DNA of 25,592 nucleotides from Willaertia magna (GCA_902984215.1 CADWAF010001310.1:1-25592), one strand, 5' to 3'. Shown: positions 1 to 9,400, counted from the stretch's first letter. The notes: generated by a model not told the origin, from the sequence alone. Numbers and translations are program-made.

Positions 1-9
1 TTGTAACAA

Positions 10-280
10 ATGTCTTCCCCATTTGCAGGGAAAAACTTAGAAGCTTTAAAAGCTTACGCGTTAATTCTTAGAACAATAAGAAAAATTCCGAAAGATGCAC
101 AAATGTACTACAGAAATCATTCTTATCAAGTAGGTGTAATAATATATTATTAACAATTAAATAATTCAGCACTTTGTTAACCATAGAAAAGAAAATGATC
201 CAGAAAGAATTCAAATAATGATTGAACGTGTGAAACATGACGTAGAATGGATTAAAAGAAAGTTTAATATTCACAAATAA
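10..280 (+). CDS. LYRM9: LYR-family mitochondrial protein, LYRM9-like (2 exons)
   Basis: Exons 10-129 and 170-280 join in phase 0 across a 40-nt intron (GTAGGT...CAG) to give 76 aa, close to the size of animal LYRM9. The family match rests on a basic helix (Arg/Lys-rich, ending in KIPKD), a YYRNHS segment, and the C-terminal block DPERIQ followed by a helix with Val-Glu-Trp-Ile and a Lys-rich end, which is characteristic of LYRM9. Proteins of this family act in the mitochondrial matrix, usually as small helical adaptors that bind acyl-ACP and assembly clients; the exact role of LYRM9 is poorly known. The LYR tripeptide itself is degenerate here (Ala-Tyr-Ala). The start is the first ATG in the window, so an upstream exon outside the window cannot be excluded. 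The stop lies 4 nt from the stop of the convergent ALG7 gene. Confidence 0.8.
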
Positions 281-284
281 TAAA

Positions 285-1463
285 TTAATCATAATACCAA
301 GTACTCATTCTATATCTTACATAAAATCCTAAGGCACAACAAGTAATTTGGAATCCCATCATCACATAACCTAAAGTACGTTCAGTCAAAGGACCAGTTA
401 TTTCTAAAATTAAATTTAATAAAGTAAAATTCTTACTACTTTCTAATTTACCAGTTCTCTCATTAAATTTTGGAATTCTATGTCTAGGACAAGGTAAGAA
501 AGTCAATTGAGGAATGGATATTAAAAAATTCAACCATTGTGGAATAAAGAATAACATTAAAGTTTTAGAGAAATGACCCATAATACCGGTTACAGCTAAT
601 GTCATACCTGCAAAATAAGTAAAAGTGTCACCAACAAATACTTGACTAGGATACCAATTATAATATAATAAACCAAAACTAACAGCAATGAATGGAATGA
701 TAGAAACAATTGAGAATAAATGTTGTTCATTACCTGCTTGAAATTCAATAAAATTATGTAAAAGTATTGATAATGCAACAATAATAGATTGACCTACTTC
801 TAATCCATTAATACCTGCTAATATATTAATAGTATTACTACAAAATACTGAAACAACACAAATATATAATTTATAAAGTATTCCTAATTCTAACATCCAA
901 ACATTATCTCCAATTGTTGTAGCAATATTTGAAAAGAATTCAAATGTTCTTAATGGTTTAGGAATAACAATAGCCGTTAATCCAGAATATGTTGTTAATA
1001 AAGGTAAAGATGCTAATGTAGGTAAAACTAATTTATAACGCCATCTAAGATCTAATACATCATCTGCAAATCCTAAGAATAACATAAAACAACTACAAAA
1101 TAATCCAGCAATGTAAAGATCATGTTCTTCCTTATTGTCAAACATTGATTGAAGTAAACAAACACAAACAATGTAAACAACACCAGGAACTAATCCTAAT
1201 GATTCTGGTACTTTCATCTTTGATCCAGCTTCTCCTTTATTAAGATCTTTTCCATATAAATCTGCTTTAACATTTAATTCTTTAATAATCGGAATCATAA
1301 TTAATGTTATAAAAAATCCAATGATACTAATTCCAATAGATGCTTGGATCATTCTATTATAAAGTAATTGTTCATGTGTTAAAAAATAGTAAGCAAATGG
1401 TGCCAACAAACACAACCCTAAAATTAAATTAATAGAATAATGTTTGACAAGTGGTTCAGACAT
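285..1463 (-). CDS. ALG7: UDP-GlcNAc:dolichyl-phosphate GlcNAc-1-phosphotransferase
   Basis: This 392-aa intronless polytopic membrane protein catalyses the first committed step of N-glycan precursor synthesis: transfer of GlcNAc-1-P from UDP-GlcNAc to dolichyl phosphate at the ER membrane. The enzyme family is the eukaryotic target of tunicamycin. Diagnostic motifs occur in the expected order: GFADDVLDLRW near residue 130 (Asp-rich Mg2+/substrate loop), NILAGINGLEVGQ near 210, VFVGDTFTYFAG near 275 and PCPRHRIPKF near 325 (the loop that holds UDP-GlcNAc). About ten hydrophobic segments cover the rest. Length fits DPAGT1/ALG7 (about 400 aa). The start codon has the context TAAAAAATG, shared with most genes in the window. 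It is convergent with the LYRM9-like gene and divergent from bL36. Confidence 0.96.
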   Translation of the reverse strand: MSEPLVKHYSINLILGLCLLAPFAYYFLTHEQLLYNRMIQASIGISIIGFFITLIMIPIIKELNVKADLYGKDLNKGEAGSKMKVPESLGLVPGVVYIVCVCLLQSMFDNKEEHDLYIAGLFCSCFMLFLGFADDVLDLRWRYKLVLPTLASLPLLTTYSGLTAIVIPKPLRTFEFFSNIATTIGDNVWMLELGILYKLYICVVSVFCSNTINILAGINGLEVGQSIIVALSILLHNFIEFQAGNEQHLFSIVSIIPFIAVSFGLLYYNWYPSQVFVGDTFTYFAGMTLAVTGIMGHFSKTLMLFFIPQWLNFLISIPQLTFLPCPRHRIPKFNERTGKLESSKNFTLLNLILEITGPLTERTLGYVMMGFQITCCALGFYVRYRMSTWYYD

Positions 1464-1873
1464 TTTTTAGCATTAATTTTCTCTTTATTGAGTTTGTAAA
1501 TAAATAACACGAAAGGTATGAAAACGTGTTTTGTAATCCAACACCATACAGAAGCTATTAAGTAAACTTTAATATTTGGTAAAATCATTTTTTAATTTTC
1601 TGGAACCACTTTGGTACAGAGTTTTTTTAATTTTTTGCCTCAACTATCTCTGGCTCTTTACATTTGTTGATTGTAAATGATGAATCCCGATAGCAGACAT
1701 AGCGGTATTGGTGTTGTGGGTGCGAACACGCCTGCAAATGCACCTCTATCGCCACGAACGACGTTTCTATCACGTTACTTGCTAACTACAAGTAATTCTG
1801 ACTTCTTTTATTTTGACTGATTTAATTATTATCATTAATTAATTTTTTTTAAAATAAATTATTTAGAAAAAAA
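1464..1873. promoter_or_regulatory. 410-nt divergent spacer between ALG7 and bL36
   Basis: The spacer lies between the divergently transcribed ALG7 (-) and bL36m (+) genes and should contain promoters for both. Most of it is AT-rich and I see no TATA box I trust. The exception is about 115 nt from 1677, which is clearly richer in G and C and is annotated separately as a possible leader ORF or presequence exon. A likely splice acceptor, TTTAG, ends at 1866, just ahead of the A-run before the bL36 start. Confidence 0.5.
1677..1820 (+). other. Small upstream ORF, possible presequence exon of bL36m
   Basis: An ATG-ATG start opens a 47-codon ORF ending in TGA at 1818-1820. The first 38 codons are unlike the surrounding AT-rich spacer: GC is near half, there are several Arg and only one acidic residue (Asp5), and there is a Ser/Thr/Arg/Leu stretch (SPRTTFLSRYLLTT) that could serve as a mitochondrial targeting helix. 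A plausible donor GTAATT begins at 1792 and a good acceptor TTTAG ends at 1866, giving a 75-nt intron. Spliced that way, the ORF meets the bL36 reading frame one nucleotide out of register in an A-run, and its stop TGA overlaps the bL36 ATG. It may be an upstream ORF, an exon with a sequencing error in the A-run, or chance. Confidence 0.35.
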
Positions 1874-2060
1874 ATGAGAGTTGTTTCAGCTTTGAAGGTG
1901 GGTACAGTTTTAAATCTCATTAATTCCTTATATTTAATAGAAAATGTGCAAAGAATGTAAAGTTGTTAAACGAGGAAAGAAAAAAACTTACGTAATTTGT
2001 GAAAATAATCCTAGACATAAACAAAGACAAGGACGTTCCAAAGATGTTTACGGAATCTAA
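1874..2060 (+). CDS. MRPL36: Mitochondrial ribosomal protein bL36m (2 exons)
   Basis: Exons 1874-1897 and 1941-2060 join in phase 0 across a 43-nt intron (GTGGGT...TAG), giving 47 aa. The product aligns from its first residue with bacterial L36/RpmJ: basic start, KKMCKECK, then [12 protein letters not shown]. The four zinc ligands of the L36 ribbon are present (the CxxC pair, the later Cys and the His of PRHKQRQ). L36 is one of the last proteins added to the large subunit and sits near the peptidyl-transferase region. The protein has a short C-terminal extension (RSKDVYGI) that typical bacterial L36 lacks. It has no presequence from this ATG; see the upstream ORF. A chloroplast-type L36 is less likely, as nothing else here suggests a plastid. 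Confidence 0.9.
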
Positions 2061-2156
2061 ATATTTCTTCTCCGATATTTCAAAACCTTTTACATCTAGC
2101 TTTTTAGTTTATTTTTGTATTTAAATTATAAAACTTAAGATAAAGAACTTGTAAAT

Positions 2157-4508
2157 TCATTCTTTTTTTTCGGTACATTTTTCTTCGCAGTACTTTACTA
2201 CATATTTCTCTATTGCTTCCCTTCCTTCATTACTTTGAAGATTTGTCAATGTTTCTCTAGGAAATATTTTAGAAACTATCCTCTCGCTGAATTGTTTCAA
2301 GTTTTCTTCCGTTATAACAAATAATTTTGTTTCAACACATTTCCTCAATTGTAAATCTACAATCCTTTTAATTTTTTCTTGTTTCTCTCTATCTTCAGGC
2401 GTATCTATTAGTAAAGGTGAAGGTAAACTATGTGGGGTAGTTGATACGTTTTGTTGTTGTTTGGCTAATTTAGCTTGTAATTGTTGTCTTTGTTGTCGTT
2501 TTAAAATGTAATAAAATTCTGAACCGTATTGATCTATTCCCATACCATCAACAAAATTTAACATTTCAGAATAAGACTCATATTGGTCATTTGTAATTTC
2601 TTCATTTTCCCTTTCTTTTCTAGCCTCTTTTCTGTCTTCTTCATTGTTGTAATAGTATCCTCTATTGTTGTATCTGGTATTGTTATATCTATTGTTATAT
2701 GACCCTCTGTAGGTACCGTGTGGAGGTACATCATTGTAGTGATATTGTCCTTTGTGGCCATAGTGGTTGTAGTGTCTGCTATTGTAATGGTGAGGGTCAT
2801 TGGATTGTGAAAATTGATTATGATGATTATAGTCGTGGTGGTGAGTAGAGTTTGAATGGGAAGGAGGAGGTGGGTCTTGAAAGCCCCTACTGTGGGAGTG
2901 ATGTGAATTGAGGTCTGAATCTACAATGCCTGTGTTATTTTTGATTAAATTGTTATCTTGTTGAGGGGGAATAGAACTGACATGCAAGGTTGATGGTATT
3001 TGAGATGATTGACTGGTATTGGGTGGTTGTTCTTCTTGAGTACTACTCTTTTTCTTTGGTATTTTAGAAAGTTCACGAATTGGAGTAGGCGATGTAGGAT
3101 TTTGTGTAGATGTTAACATTGTCTCAGAGTTAATTTTCTCAATGTTCTGCTCCTTTACACTATCATCTAGATTAATATTATCAGATTTTGGTTTTTCTGT
3201 TATTGGAGGGGATTTAAGCACTATAGTTTTTCTTTCCTCTGTTTGGAGAGTAGATTTAAGAGTTTTGTTTGAATTTTCTTCTTTTCTTTTTCTTCTAGTG
3301 GTCGTATTTTCTGACTCTAGACCTTTCCCTATTGATGTATTTTCTATATTTTGTACATTTTCTACTTTAACAGTTGGAGATTTGGCAGTTGTTGTTACCT
3401 TACTCCTCACAGGTGTATTATTACTTGTATTTACAGTATTTGTGACATTAGAATTATTTACCTCATTATCTTCCACAGAAGGTTTACTAGTTTCTTGTTT
3501 CAACTTTTTTGTACTCTTCATATTAGTATCTTGTTTAGTTTCTACTTTTGTCTTTACTTTCTGTGTTTCATCGACGATATCATATCCTTTTGACTTTCTT
3601 TTTTTGGTTGTCAAAGGTTTTTTTTCTTCCTTACTTTGTACTGCTCGTCTATTAATTTTACGCTTTTTCGTTTTCACATCACCCTCATCTTCTTCAGAAT
3701 CAAACTCCATTTCCTCACTACTTTCCATATCCATCTGGTCACCATTCGTTAAGATCTTATTTTCATTGTCAACCACTTGATTAAAGTCATTACCATTAAT
3801 ACTACTTGTTGTCATTTGTTCTTTTGGTTTTGTTTGTTTACGCCTTGCTATTATTCTAGTAATCAATTCTGGGTCCTTATCTTCTTCATTTTTGGAATCA
3901 CTTACAAGATCTTTATGTGAGGTCTCACTTTTCTTAGGTGTTATTTCTTCTTCTAATATCTTTGATTTACCATTAGTTTTATTGGTTTTTCCTTTACGTC
4001 TTCCGTTTGTTGTTGTTACATAGGGAGAAGGTTGTCCCGTAGAAGAAAATGAGACATCCAGAGCACCTTCCTTCTTGTTAGGGGTATTTAATATAGAATC
4101 ATTGGCGCTCTTTAATTGTTCTTCTATATTACTATTAGTGGAGCTTAGAGTATCATTATTTTCTAGCTTATTGTTGTTTTGCATGATACTTTCATTGTTT
4201 ATATTTTTATTCACTTCCGATGAAGAACTCTCGGTATTTCTTTTGAAATACCTTCTCTTCTTTTTAGTTTCTGTAGTTGGTGTAGATGTAGTAGATGATT
4301 CTTCGTTGGGTATTGTACTTGTATTAGTTTCATTAGTGATATTATTGGAAATACTATTGTCATTTGTTATAATGGCACTTTTATCTTCTAATTTATGATT
4401 CCCGTTGCTGCCAGTAAGGGAATTATCAATGGCTTCGGATTGTTGATGGTTGGTGCTTGGCTTTGCAACATTCCTGTTGAACCTTTGTTTATTGGTCATT
4501 TTTTCCAT
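2157..4508 (-). CDS. Large disordered nuclear protein with putative C-terminal SRI domain
   Basis: The 783-aa intronless ORF is mostly low complexity: Asn/Ser/Thr-rich to about residue 130, then acidic and basic blocks with several nuclear-localisation-like clusters (KKKRRYFKR, TKKRKINRR, TTRRKRK), a His/Tyr/Asn-rich stretch near 535-620 with repeated RYNN units, and a Gln-rich helix. The last 80 residues look folded and helical. Within them ITEENLKQFSERIVSKIF, an acidic/Asn linker, and EKYVVKYCEEK follow the order seen in the SRI domain of Set2/SETD2 and RECQL5, which binds the phosphorylated RNA polymerase II tail. No SET or helicase domain is present. The SRI call is mine by eye and tentative. 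The stop is TGA. Met4 has the A-rich start context typical of neighbours (GAAAAAATG) and may be the real start. The start lies 12 bp from the divergent next gene. Confidence 0.75.
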   Translation of the reverse strand: MEKMTNKQRFNRNVAKPSTNHQQSEAIDNSLTGSNGNHKLEDKSAIITNDNSISNNITNETNTSTIPNEESSTTSTPTTETKKKRRYFKRNTESSSSEVNKNINNESIMQNNNKLENNDTLSSTNSNIEEQLKSANDSILNTPNKKEGALDVSFSSTGQPSPYVTTTNGRRKGKTNKTNGKSKILEEEITPKKSETSHKDLVSDSKNEEDKDPELITRIIARRKQTKPKEQMTTSSINGNDFNQVVDNENKILTNGDQMDMESSEEMEFDSEEDEGDVKTKKRKINRRAVQSKEEKKPLTTKKRKSKGYDIVDETQKVKTKVETKQDTNMKSTKKLKQETSKPSVEDNEVNNSNVTNTVNTSNNTPVRSKVTTTAKSPTVKVENVQNIENTSIGKGLESENTTTRRKRKEENSNKTLKSTLQTEERKTIVLKSPPITEKPKSDNINLDDSVKEQNIEKINSETMLTSTQNPTSPTPIRELSKIPKKKSSTQEEQPPNTSQSSQIPSTLHVSSIPPQQDNNLIKNNTGIVDSDLNSHHSHSRGFQDPPPPSHSNSTHHHDYNHHNQFSQSNDPHHYNSRHYNHYGHKGQYHYNDVPPHGTYRGSYNNRYNNTRYNNRGYYYNNEEDRKEARKERENEEITNDQYESYSEMLNFVDGMGIDQYGSEFYYILKRQQRQQLQAKLAKQQQNVSTTPHSLPSPLLIDTPEDREKQEKIKRIVDLQLRKCVETKLFVITEENLKQFSERIVSKIFPRETLTNLQSNEGREAIEKYVVKYCEEKCTEKKE

Positions 4509-4520
4509 TAAAAAATAAAC
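4509..4520. promoter_or_regulatory. 12-bp gap between divergent start codons
   Basis: Only TAAAAAATAAAC separates the ATG of the SRI-like gene (-) from the ATG of the 352-aa gene (+). If both starts are right, the two transcripts either overlap at their 5' ends or are almost leaderless, and each core promoter must lie inside the other gene's coding sequence. Using the A-rich-context ATGs instead (Met4 at 4497-4499 and Met13 at 4557-4559) would widen the gap to 57 bp. Confidence 0.5.
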
Positions 4521-5579
4521 ATGGTTATGTCAAAAAATGTGACAAAAGATGAAAAAATGTTGGTTTTCGAAAACAGGGCTGGCACATCTTTGCGTTTTTT
4601 TTCCAAAATACAAAAAATGATTAAGCTAGGGAAAGAAGGAGATGTTTTAGTAATATCTGACAAAAAAATTGATGAAAGTGTGGTTCCTACTGATATCAAC
4701 CCATTGTTTTTGACTAAGGGATTGTTTAAAACTAACAATATTGCAAAGGATCAACAAACAATAAATGTTGTTGATTTGAGGTTTAAACAAGCACTTCCGC
4801 CAAATATCATGCCTGAAAATACTTCATACATTTTTAAACACAACAACAAAGTGCTCGCCACTTCTCCGATTAAAAAACATACACTCTCCCTAACAGAAGA
4901 TAGGATAGAAAAAAAAGATATTAGGTCCACAAGTGAATGTTTAACTAAGGAAGAGAAAAAAAGCCTGGAGGGAAGTTCTAAAAAAGTCCATGAATTTTTA
5001 CAAGATTTCGTTAATCCTTTAGTAAAAGAACGAAATAAAGTCGAACTTTTGTCAGAGGTTTTGTCTTCGGTACAAATACCTTCTGAAAATACAAAATACA
5101 GACCTAAAGTAAGGCGTAAGGAAAAAGCGACACTCTTAAAAGACGAAAGTGTCAACAACAAGTCACCCACAAAAGAAGACTCAATCAACCTTCAAATATC
5201 TATAACAGAACACGATCTTAAACAACTATTTGACAGGCCAAGCAGCACATGCAACGGTTTTATAATCAAAAATTCGAATAGAAAAGTGTCAAAGGCGCCA
5301 CCAAACATCAGCTCAATAACATTGGGAAACAAACTTCCAGATATTTTTAAAAAAGACGATTCAAGTCACTGCAAAAAACAAGAACTACTTGAAACATTAG
5401 ATGAAGAAAAGAAAAACTCCTTGCCTGACCTTTCTTTTAAAAACAACAGTAAGGATAAATTAGTTTCACAAACCAATCTCAAATCAAACGACACAGAAAA
5501 ACAAAAACGAAGAGTCAAAAATGGATTTATTTATAAATATAAAAACAGCAGAGGTATTACTAATAATAACCTTAAATGA
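4521..5579 (+). CDS. Unrecognised basic protein, 352 aa
   Basis: I do not recognise this protein. It is intronless, Lys/Ser/Asn-rich and probably largely disordered after residue 130. It has no signal peptide, membrane segment or enzyme motif. The first 120 residues are more hydrophobic and ordered (FFSKIQKMIKL, VLVISDKK, VVDLRFKQALPPNIMPE) and may form a small domain. A short motif repeats inside it: CNGFIIKNSNRK at about residue 244 and KNGFIYKYKNSRG near the C-terminus (333-345). The neighbouring convergent protein also ends in a related SGFVYHFYN. The stop is TGA, 10 nt from the stop of the 224-aa gene. The first ATG is taken; Met13, with context GAAAAAATG, is a credible alternative start. 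Confidence 0.75.
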   Translation: MVMSKNVTKDEKMLVFENRAGTSLRFFSKIQKMIKLGKEGDVLVISDKKIDESVVPTDINPLFLTKGLFKTNNIAKDQQTINVVDLRFKQALPPNIMPENTSYIFKHNNKVLATSPIKKHTLSLTEDRIEKKDIRSTSECLTKEEKKSLEGSSKKVHEFLQDFVNPLVKERNKVELLSEVLSSVQIPSENTKYRPKVRRKEKATLLKDESVNNKSPTKEDSINLQISITEHDLKQLFDRPSSTCNGFIIKNSNRKVSKAPPNISSITLGNKLPDIFKKDDSSHCKKQELLETLDEEKKNSLPDLSFKNNSKDKLVSQTNLKSNDTEKQKRRVKNGFIYKYKNSRGITNNNLK

Positions 5580-5589
5580 ATTCTAATAC

Positions 5590-6264
5590 TTAACTTGTAG
5601 GATTATAGAAATGGTACACAAAACCGCTTTCCCTCACAGGGAGCCTTTCTTTTTCATAAGGCTGAAATTTGAGTTTTTTTTGAGTATTCGTTTTCTTATT
5701 TGAGCTACTCGACACTGAACTGTTGTTATCTGTTCGTTCGTTGTAAAACAAGGTTGTATTGGAAGAATTCTTTGAGGCTGGTTTGGAAATCCTTCTTTTC
5801 CTTTTCCTACCATTATTTGCGTTAGCATCGTTTGCGTTATTAGTACTGTTCGAAGTATTAATCTCAAGATTATAATTTCTGCTTGTACCGTTGTATTCGT
5901 TTAAAAAATCATTAGAAAGATACAGGGAAGGAAAACAGTACCCTTGCAATAATATTTCTTCAGTGACACTTTCCTGTTTAACTTTGTTTGGGTTTTCTGG
6001 TTGTTCAGAACAAAAGAACTGCTCAATATTTTCGTGGTCAATAGAACTGTTAAACTTTGAAACACACAGTAAATCGTCATCACTGGCTGGATCAAGATGG
6101 TAAGGTAGTAAAGAATTTTCTCCCTCTTTGGGCAGCTCTGGGGGCATTAAAATTTCATCATAAAACTTTTGAAAGCCATCCTCTATTTGTTCTGCGGTTT
6201 CTTCGACTGGAAATGAAGGCAAAGAGTCACTAGACAAGAATTCATCTACAGCTGGTATTAACAT
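5590..6264 (-). CDS. Unrecognised protein with nuclear localisation signal, 224 aa
   Basis: I do not recognise this protein. The N-terminal 60 residues are acidic and Pro-rich (FYDEILMPPELPKEGE); the middle has FCSEQPENPNK and a GYCFPSLYLSNDFLNEY stretch. Then follow an Asn/Thr-rich linker and a strong basic cluster GRKRKRRISK near residue 152 that looks like a nuclear localisation signal, and a Ser/Asn-rich tail ending RESGFVYHFYNPTS. An acidic first half, a nuclear signal and disorder would suit a transcription-related protein, but no DNA-binding domain is visible. The start context TAAAAAATG matches the local rule. It is convergent with the 352-aa gene (10 nt between stops) and lies in the same direction as, and downstream of, the leucyl-tRNA synthetase gene. 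Confidence 0.75.
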   Translation of the reverse strand: MLIPAVDEFLSSDSLPSFPVEETAEQIEDGFQKFYDEILMPPELPKEGENSLLPYHLDPASDDDLLCVSKFNSSIDHENIEQFFCSEQPENPNKVKQESVTEEILLQGYCFPSLYLSNDFLNEYNGTSRNYNLEINTSNSTNNANDANANNGRKRKRRISKPASKNSSNTTLFYNERTDNNSSVSSSSNKKTNTQKKLKFQPYEKERLPVRESGFVYHFYNPTS

Positions 6265-6465
6265 TTTTTACACACAGTCAATTAAACTTTGTTCGTCTTA
6301 AAACCTTTTAGTAGTATTTATCTAAGAATTATTTTTGGAAGCAAGATAATCAGCACTAAAACTAATTATCTGTTTGACTAATATCGGCCTGAGCAACAAA
6401 TATGTAAAATAAGGCATTACCCATTATTAATTTAATTAATTAAATTATCTATAATTTTATTTATT

Positions 6466-9400
6466 TTACTTTTCCCACACAACAGCAATAGAAGGTTCTA
6501 GTGGTTGAGCTCTATTAGCCTTCTTGAGTGGATCTTGATATGAACCAGAGAGTGAACATATTTCAACATTAGATGCATCACCGAAACAAGCCTTGATGAG
6601 ATTTATGTTTGATTTCAATAATTCAAATTCGTTAAAAGGTAAATTAGGAGACAATGCCTTTTCACCATCTTTCTTAAGTTGGTCTCTCTTTGCTGCAACA
6701 AATGGCATAGGTTTAAATTTCATAAATGGACCTAATTCTTGAGAAATAGATTTCATAGCAATATCTTCAGTTGTTTCTTCTTTTGTTGGTTTGGTTTTTG
6801 CACCGTTTTCTTCACTGACCTTTGGTTTCTCTACAATCCTAGGATTAAGGATATCATCTTTATATTTACTTAACAATTCTAAACTCTTCAATTGCCAATC
6901 CAAGTACTTATCTGCAACATAAACGTATACCTTTTGTACTTTCTTGTCTTTCTTTGATTTTGATTCTTTTTGGAATGCTTGACGGAAAGTATGCAAAGCT
7001 TCTCTTAAATATTCATCACTTAATAAAGTGGTTTCATCAATTTCAACAATTTCAGGCCATTTAGCATTTACAATTGAACCATTATTGTTTAAAAGTTTTC
7101 CCCATATATATTCGCTTGTGTGTGGAATAATAGGTGACATTATAATTGCTTGGACTTCAATAAACTTCAAAATTAATTTCTTATGCATCTTTTCATTGTC
7201 TCTTTGCATGGTTTCACGATATTTTGCAAGAGCATCTTGCATTTCAACCCAAGCAGTTTTAAGTACTTCTCTGAAAACCATTGTTTCATAGTTCTTCTTT
7301 GATTCTAAAACACATACATTAATTCTAGCATCAAGAACTTTATCAGCAAATATATATTCAGAGGTTTCTTCTCTTAATGGCACAGTTTTGGTTTTAAGTA
7401 CTTCTTCAACCCATTCTAAATAAGCTTTTAATTTAAGTACCGCACTGTTAGCATTATTTCTTTCAAAGTTAGCGTCATCATGGGTGTCACCACTCTCACA
7501 AAGTGCAAATCTAGTTGCATCAGCACCATAATCTTCATTTGCCTTAGATAAAGTCAAAAAGTTACCAGCAGATTTACTCATCTTTTTACCATCAACCATG
7601 ACATAACCATTAGCGAAAATACTCTTTGGCATCTTATCAGGGAAAATTGCTGCATGATTATAAAGGAACATTGTCAAGTGGTTTTTAATCAAATCCTTTC
7701 CACTAACACGTAAATCAACAGGATACCAATATAAAAATTCTTTTCTCAATTTATCTAATGCTTCCTTTGAAATATCATTAGTATTAGATGGTTCAGTACC
7801 GTAGAAAATATAGCTCCATACTTCATCATTCAATTGTTCTGGCTTAATGCTTAATGGGCCTGGTTTACTGCCATCCAAAACACCACCTTGTAAGAGATGT
7901 GCTACTGTGTAAAATGCCATATAGATGGTAGAATCACTTAATGATTCAATTAAGAATTGAGTATCCCAAGGTAATTTAGTACCAAGACCATATGATCTGG
8001 AACAACCCCACTCTCTCAACCAATCAACGGTTGTATTTAATTCGTTTAAGGTAGCAATATTGTAAACATGGAAATTATTTTTCAAATGGTTTTCAACAAT
8101 CTTCTTCCATTCTTCTTCACCATAATCCAAGTACCATTGATCAGTTAAACTTACAACACATTTATCACCTGATCTACTGATAACTTCTTTTTCAGGTTCA
8201 CCATAAGGTATTGCTAATCCTTGGTCAATAAGCATTTGACGAATCTTTGGTTTAGCATCTCTTACAAGTACACCATTAAATTCACCTTCTACAATCATAA
8301 CACCCTTGTTAAATCCACTCAAGTATGCTTCATCTTTTGCCTTTTCTAATAAATCTTTATCATTTTGACTCTTAATCTTATGTTTTTCATAAAGTACAGG
8401 AGCACACATATTTCCAAATTCAGGAACTTCAATGATTGGAACAGGTTCAAAAAGTTGTTCTTCTTTAATTCCATATTTCTCTCTAAGTTCAGGTTTTTTC
8501 TTTAAATCAATAAGTGCTGCATAATCAGCTGGAGCGTCACTTGGAACGCTAGTAACTACACCAGTTGTTTTCTTTGTTGAAATACTCATCATTGGTAATA
8601 CATAAACAGTTTCAAAAGGTGTTAATGGAGCCTTAAGTGCTGCACCCATTAAATCAGATCCATGGAATTTAGCTACTTGAACTACTTTACCCCATTCTGG
8701 ACCATATCCTTGATATGCAAGATTTCTTGCTGCTCTTGCTGTACAAACAATTAATTCTCCATTATTTGTCTCGAATGCACCATATTCACCTTCTGGTAAT
8801 AACCAACAATTAGTTTGTCCAAACATCGTTTCTGGACGGAATGTTGCTGCACCCAAATATATTTCTCTATTTTCTAAATTCTTTAAAACTGCAGGATATG
8901 GTTTCTTTAAGAATAATTTAATAATTGTATATTCGACTGGTTTTGAACCTTCTCCAGTTGCTCTGTCATGATCAGCACATAATTGATTATCTTTTGGAGA
9001 GAAAATACTAAATCTTTTACCAAAACTAATTTTACCTTGTTCTTTAAGTCTATTAAATTGCCAACGAATGAAAGAATCATAATATGGATTAATATCAGTA
9101 GTTATAAAACTTCTACGGAAATCACACATAACACCAAAATTTTTCAAGTCTTGTTCAGCTAATGGTGGGAAATATTCCAACCAATATTTAGCATTAGAGA
9201 ATTTAGGTATGTCTTCTGGATTTAAACCATTCTTTATCATAATATTCCATTGATAATCACCAGTCTTAACTTCAGTTTCTTCGTCATCTTCTTCTTCATT
9301 TGTTTCTTTCTTTTCTGGGAATACAGGTGGTAAACCATAATCCTCAATTTCTCTCTTAAGTTTATCTGCACAAGCTGCTATTGGCATACCAGTACAGTGG

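Noticed and set aside
68..292. 74-codon minus ORF over the LYRM9-like gene
   Set aside because: It is antisense to two well-supported exons and their intron.
1518..1565. Short plus ORF in the ALG7-bL36 spacer (starting ATGAAAACGTG)
   Set aside because: It has 15 codons, AT-rich, with no splice continuation that stays open.
3142..3780. 212-codon plus-strand ORF (and ORFs at 3351-3593 and 4075-4398)
   Set aside because: It is antisense to the low-complexity minus-strand gene; its Phe/Leu/Ser-rich translation is the mirror of Lys/Asn/Glu codons.
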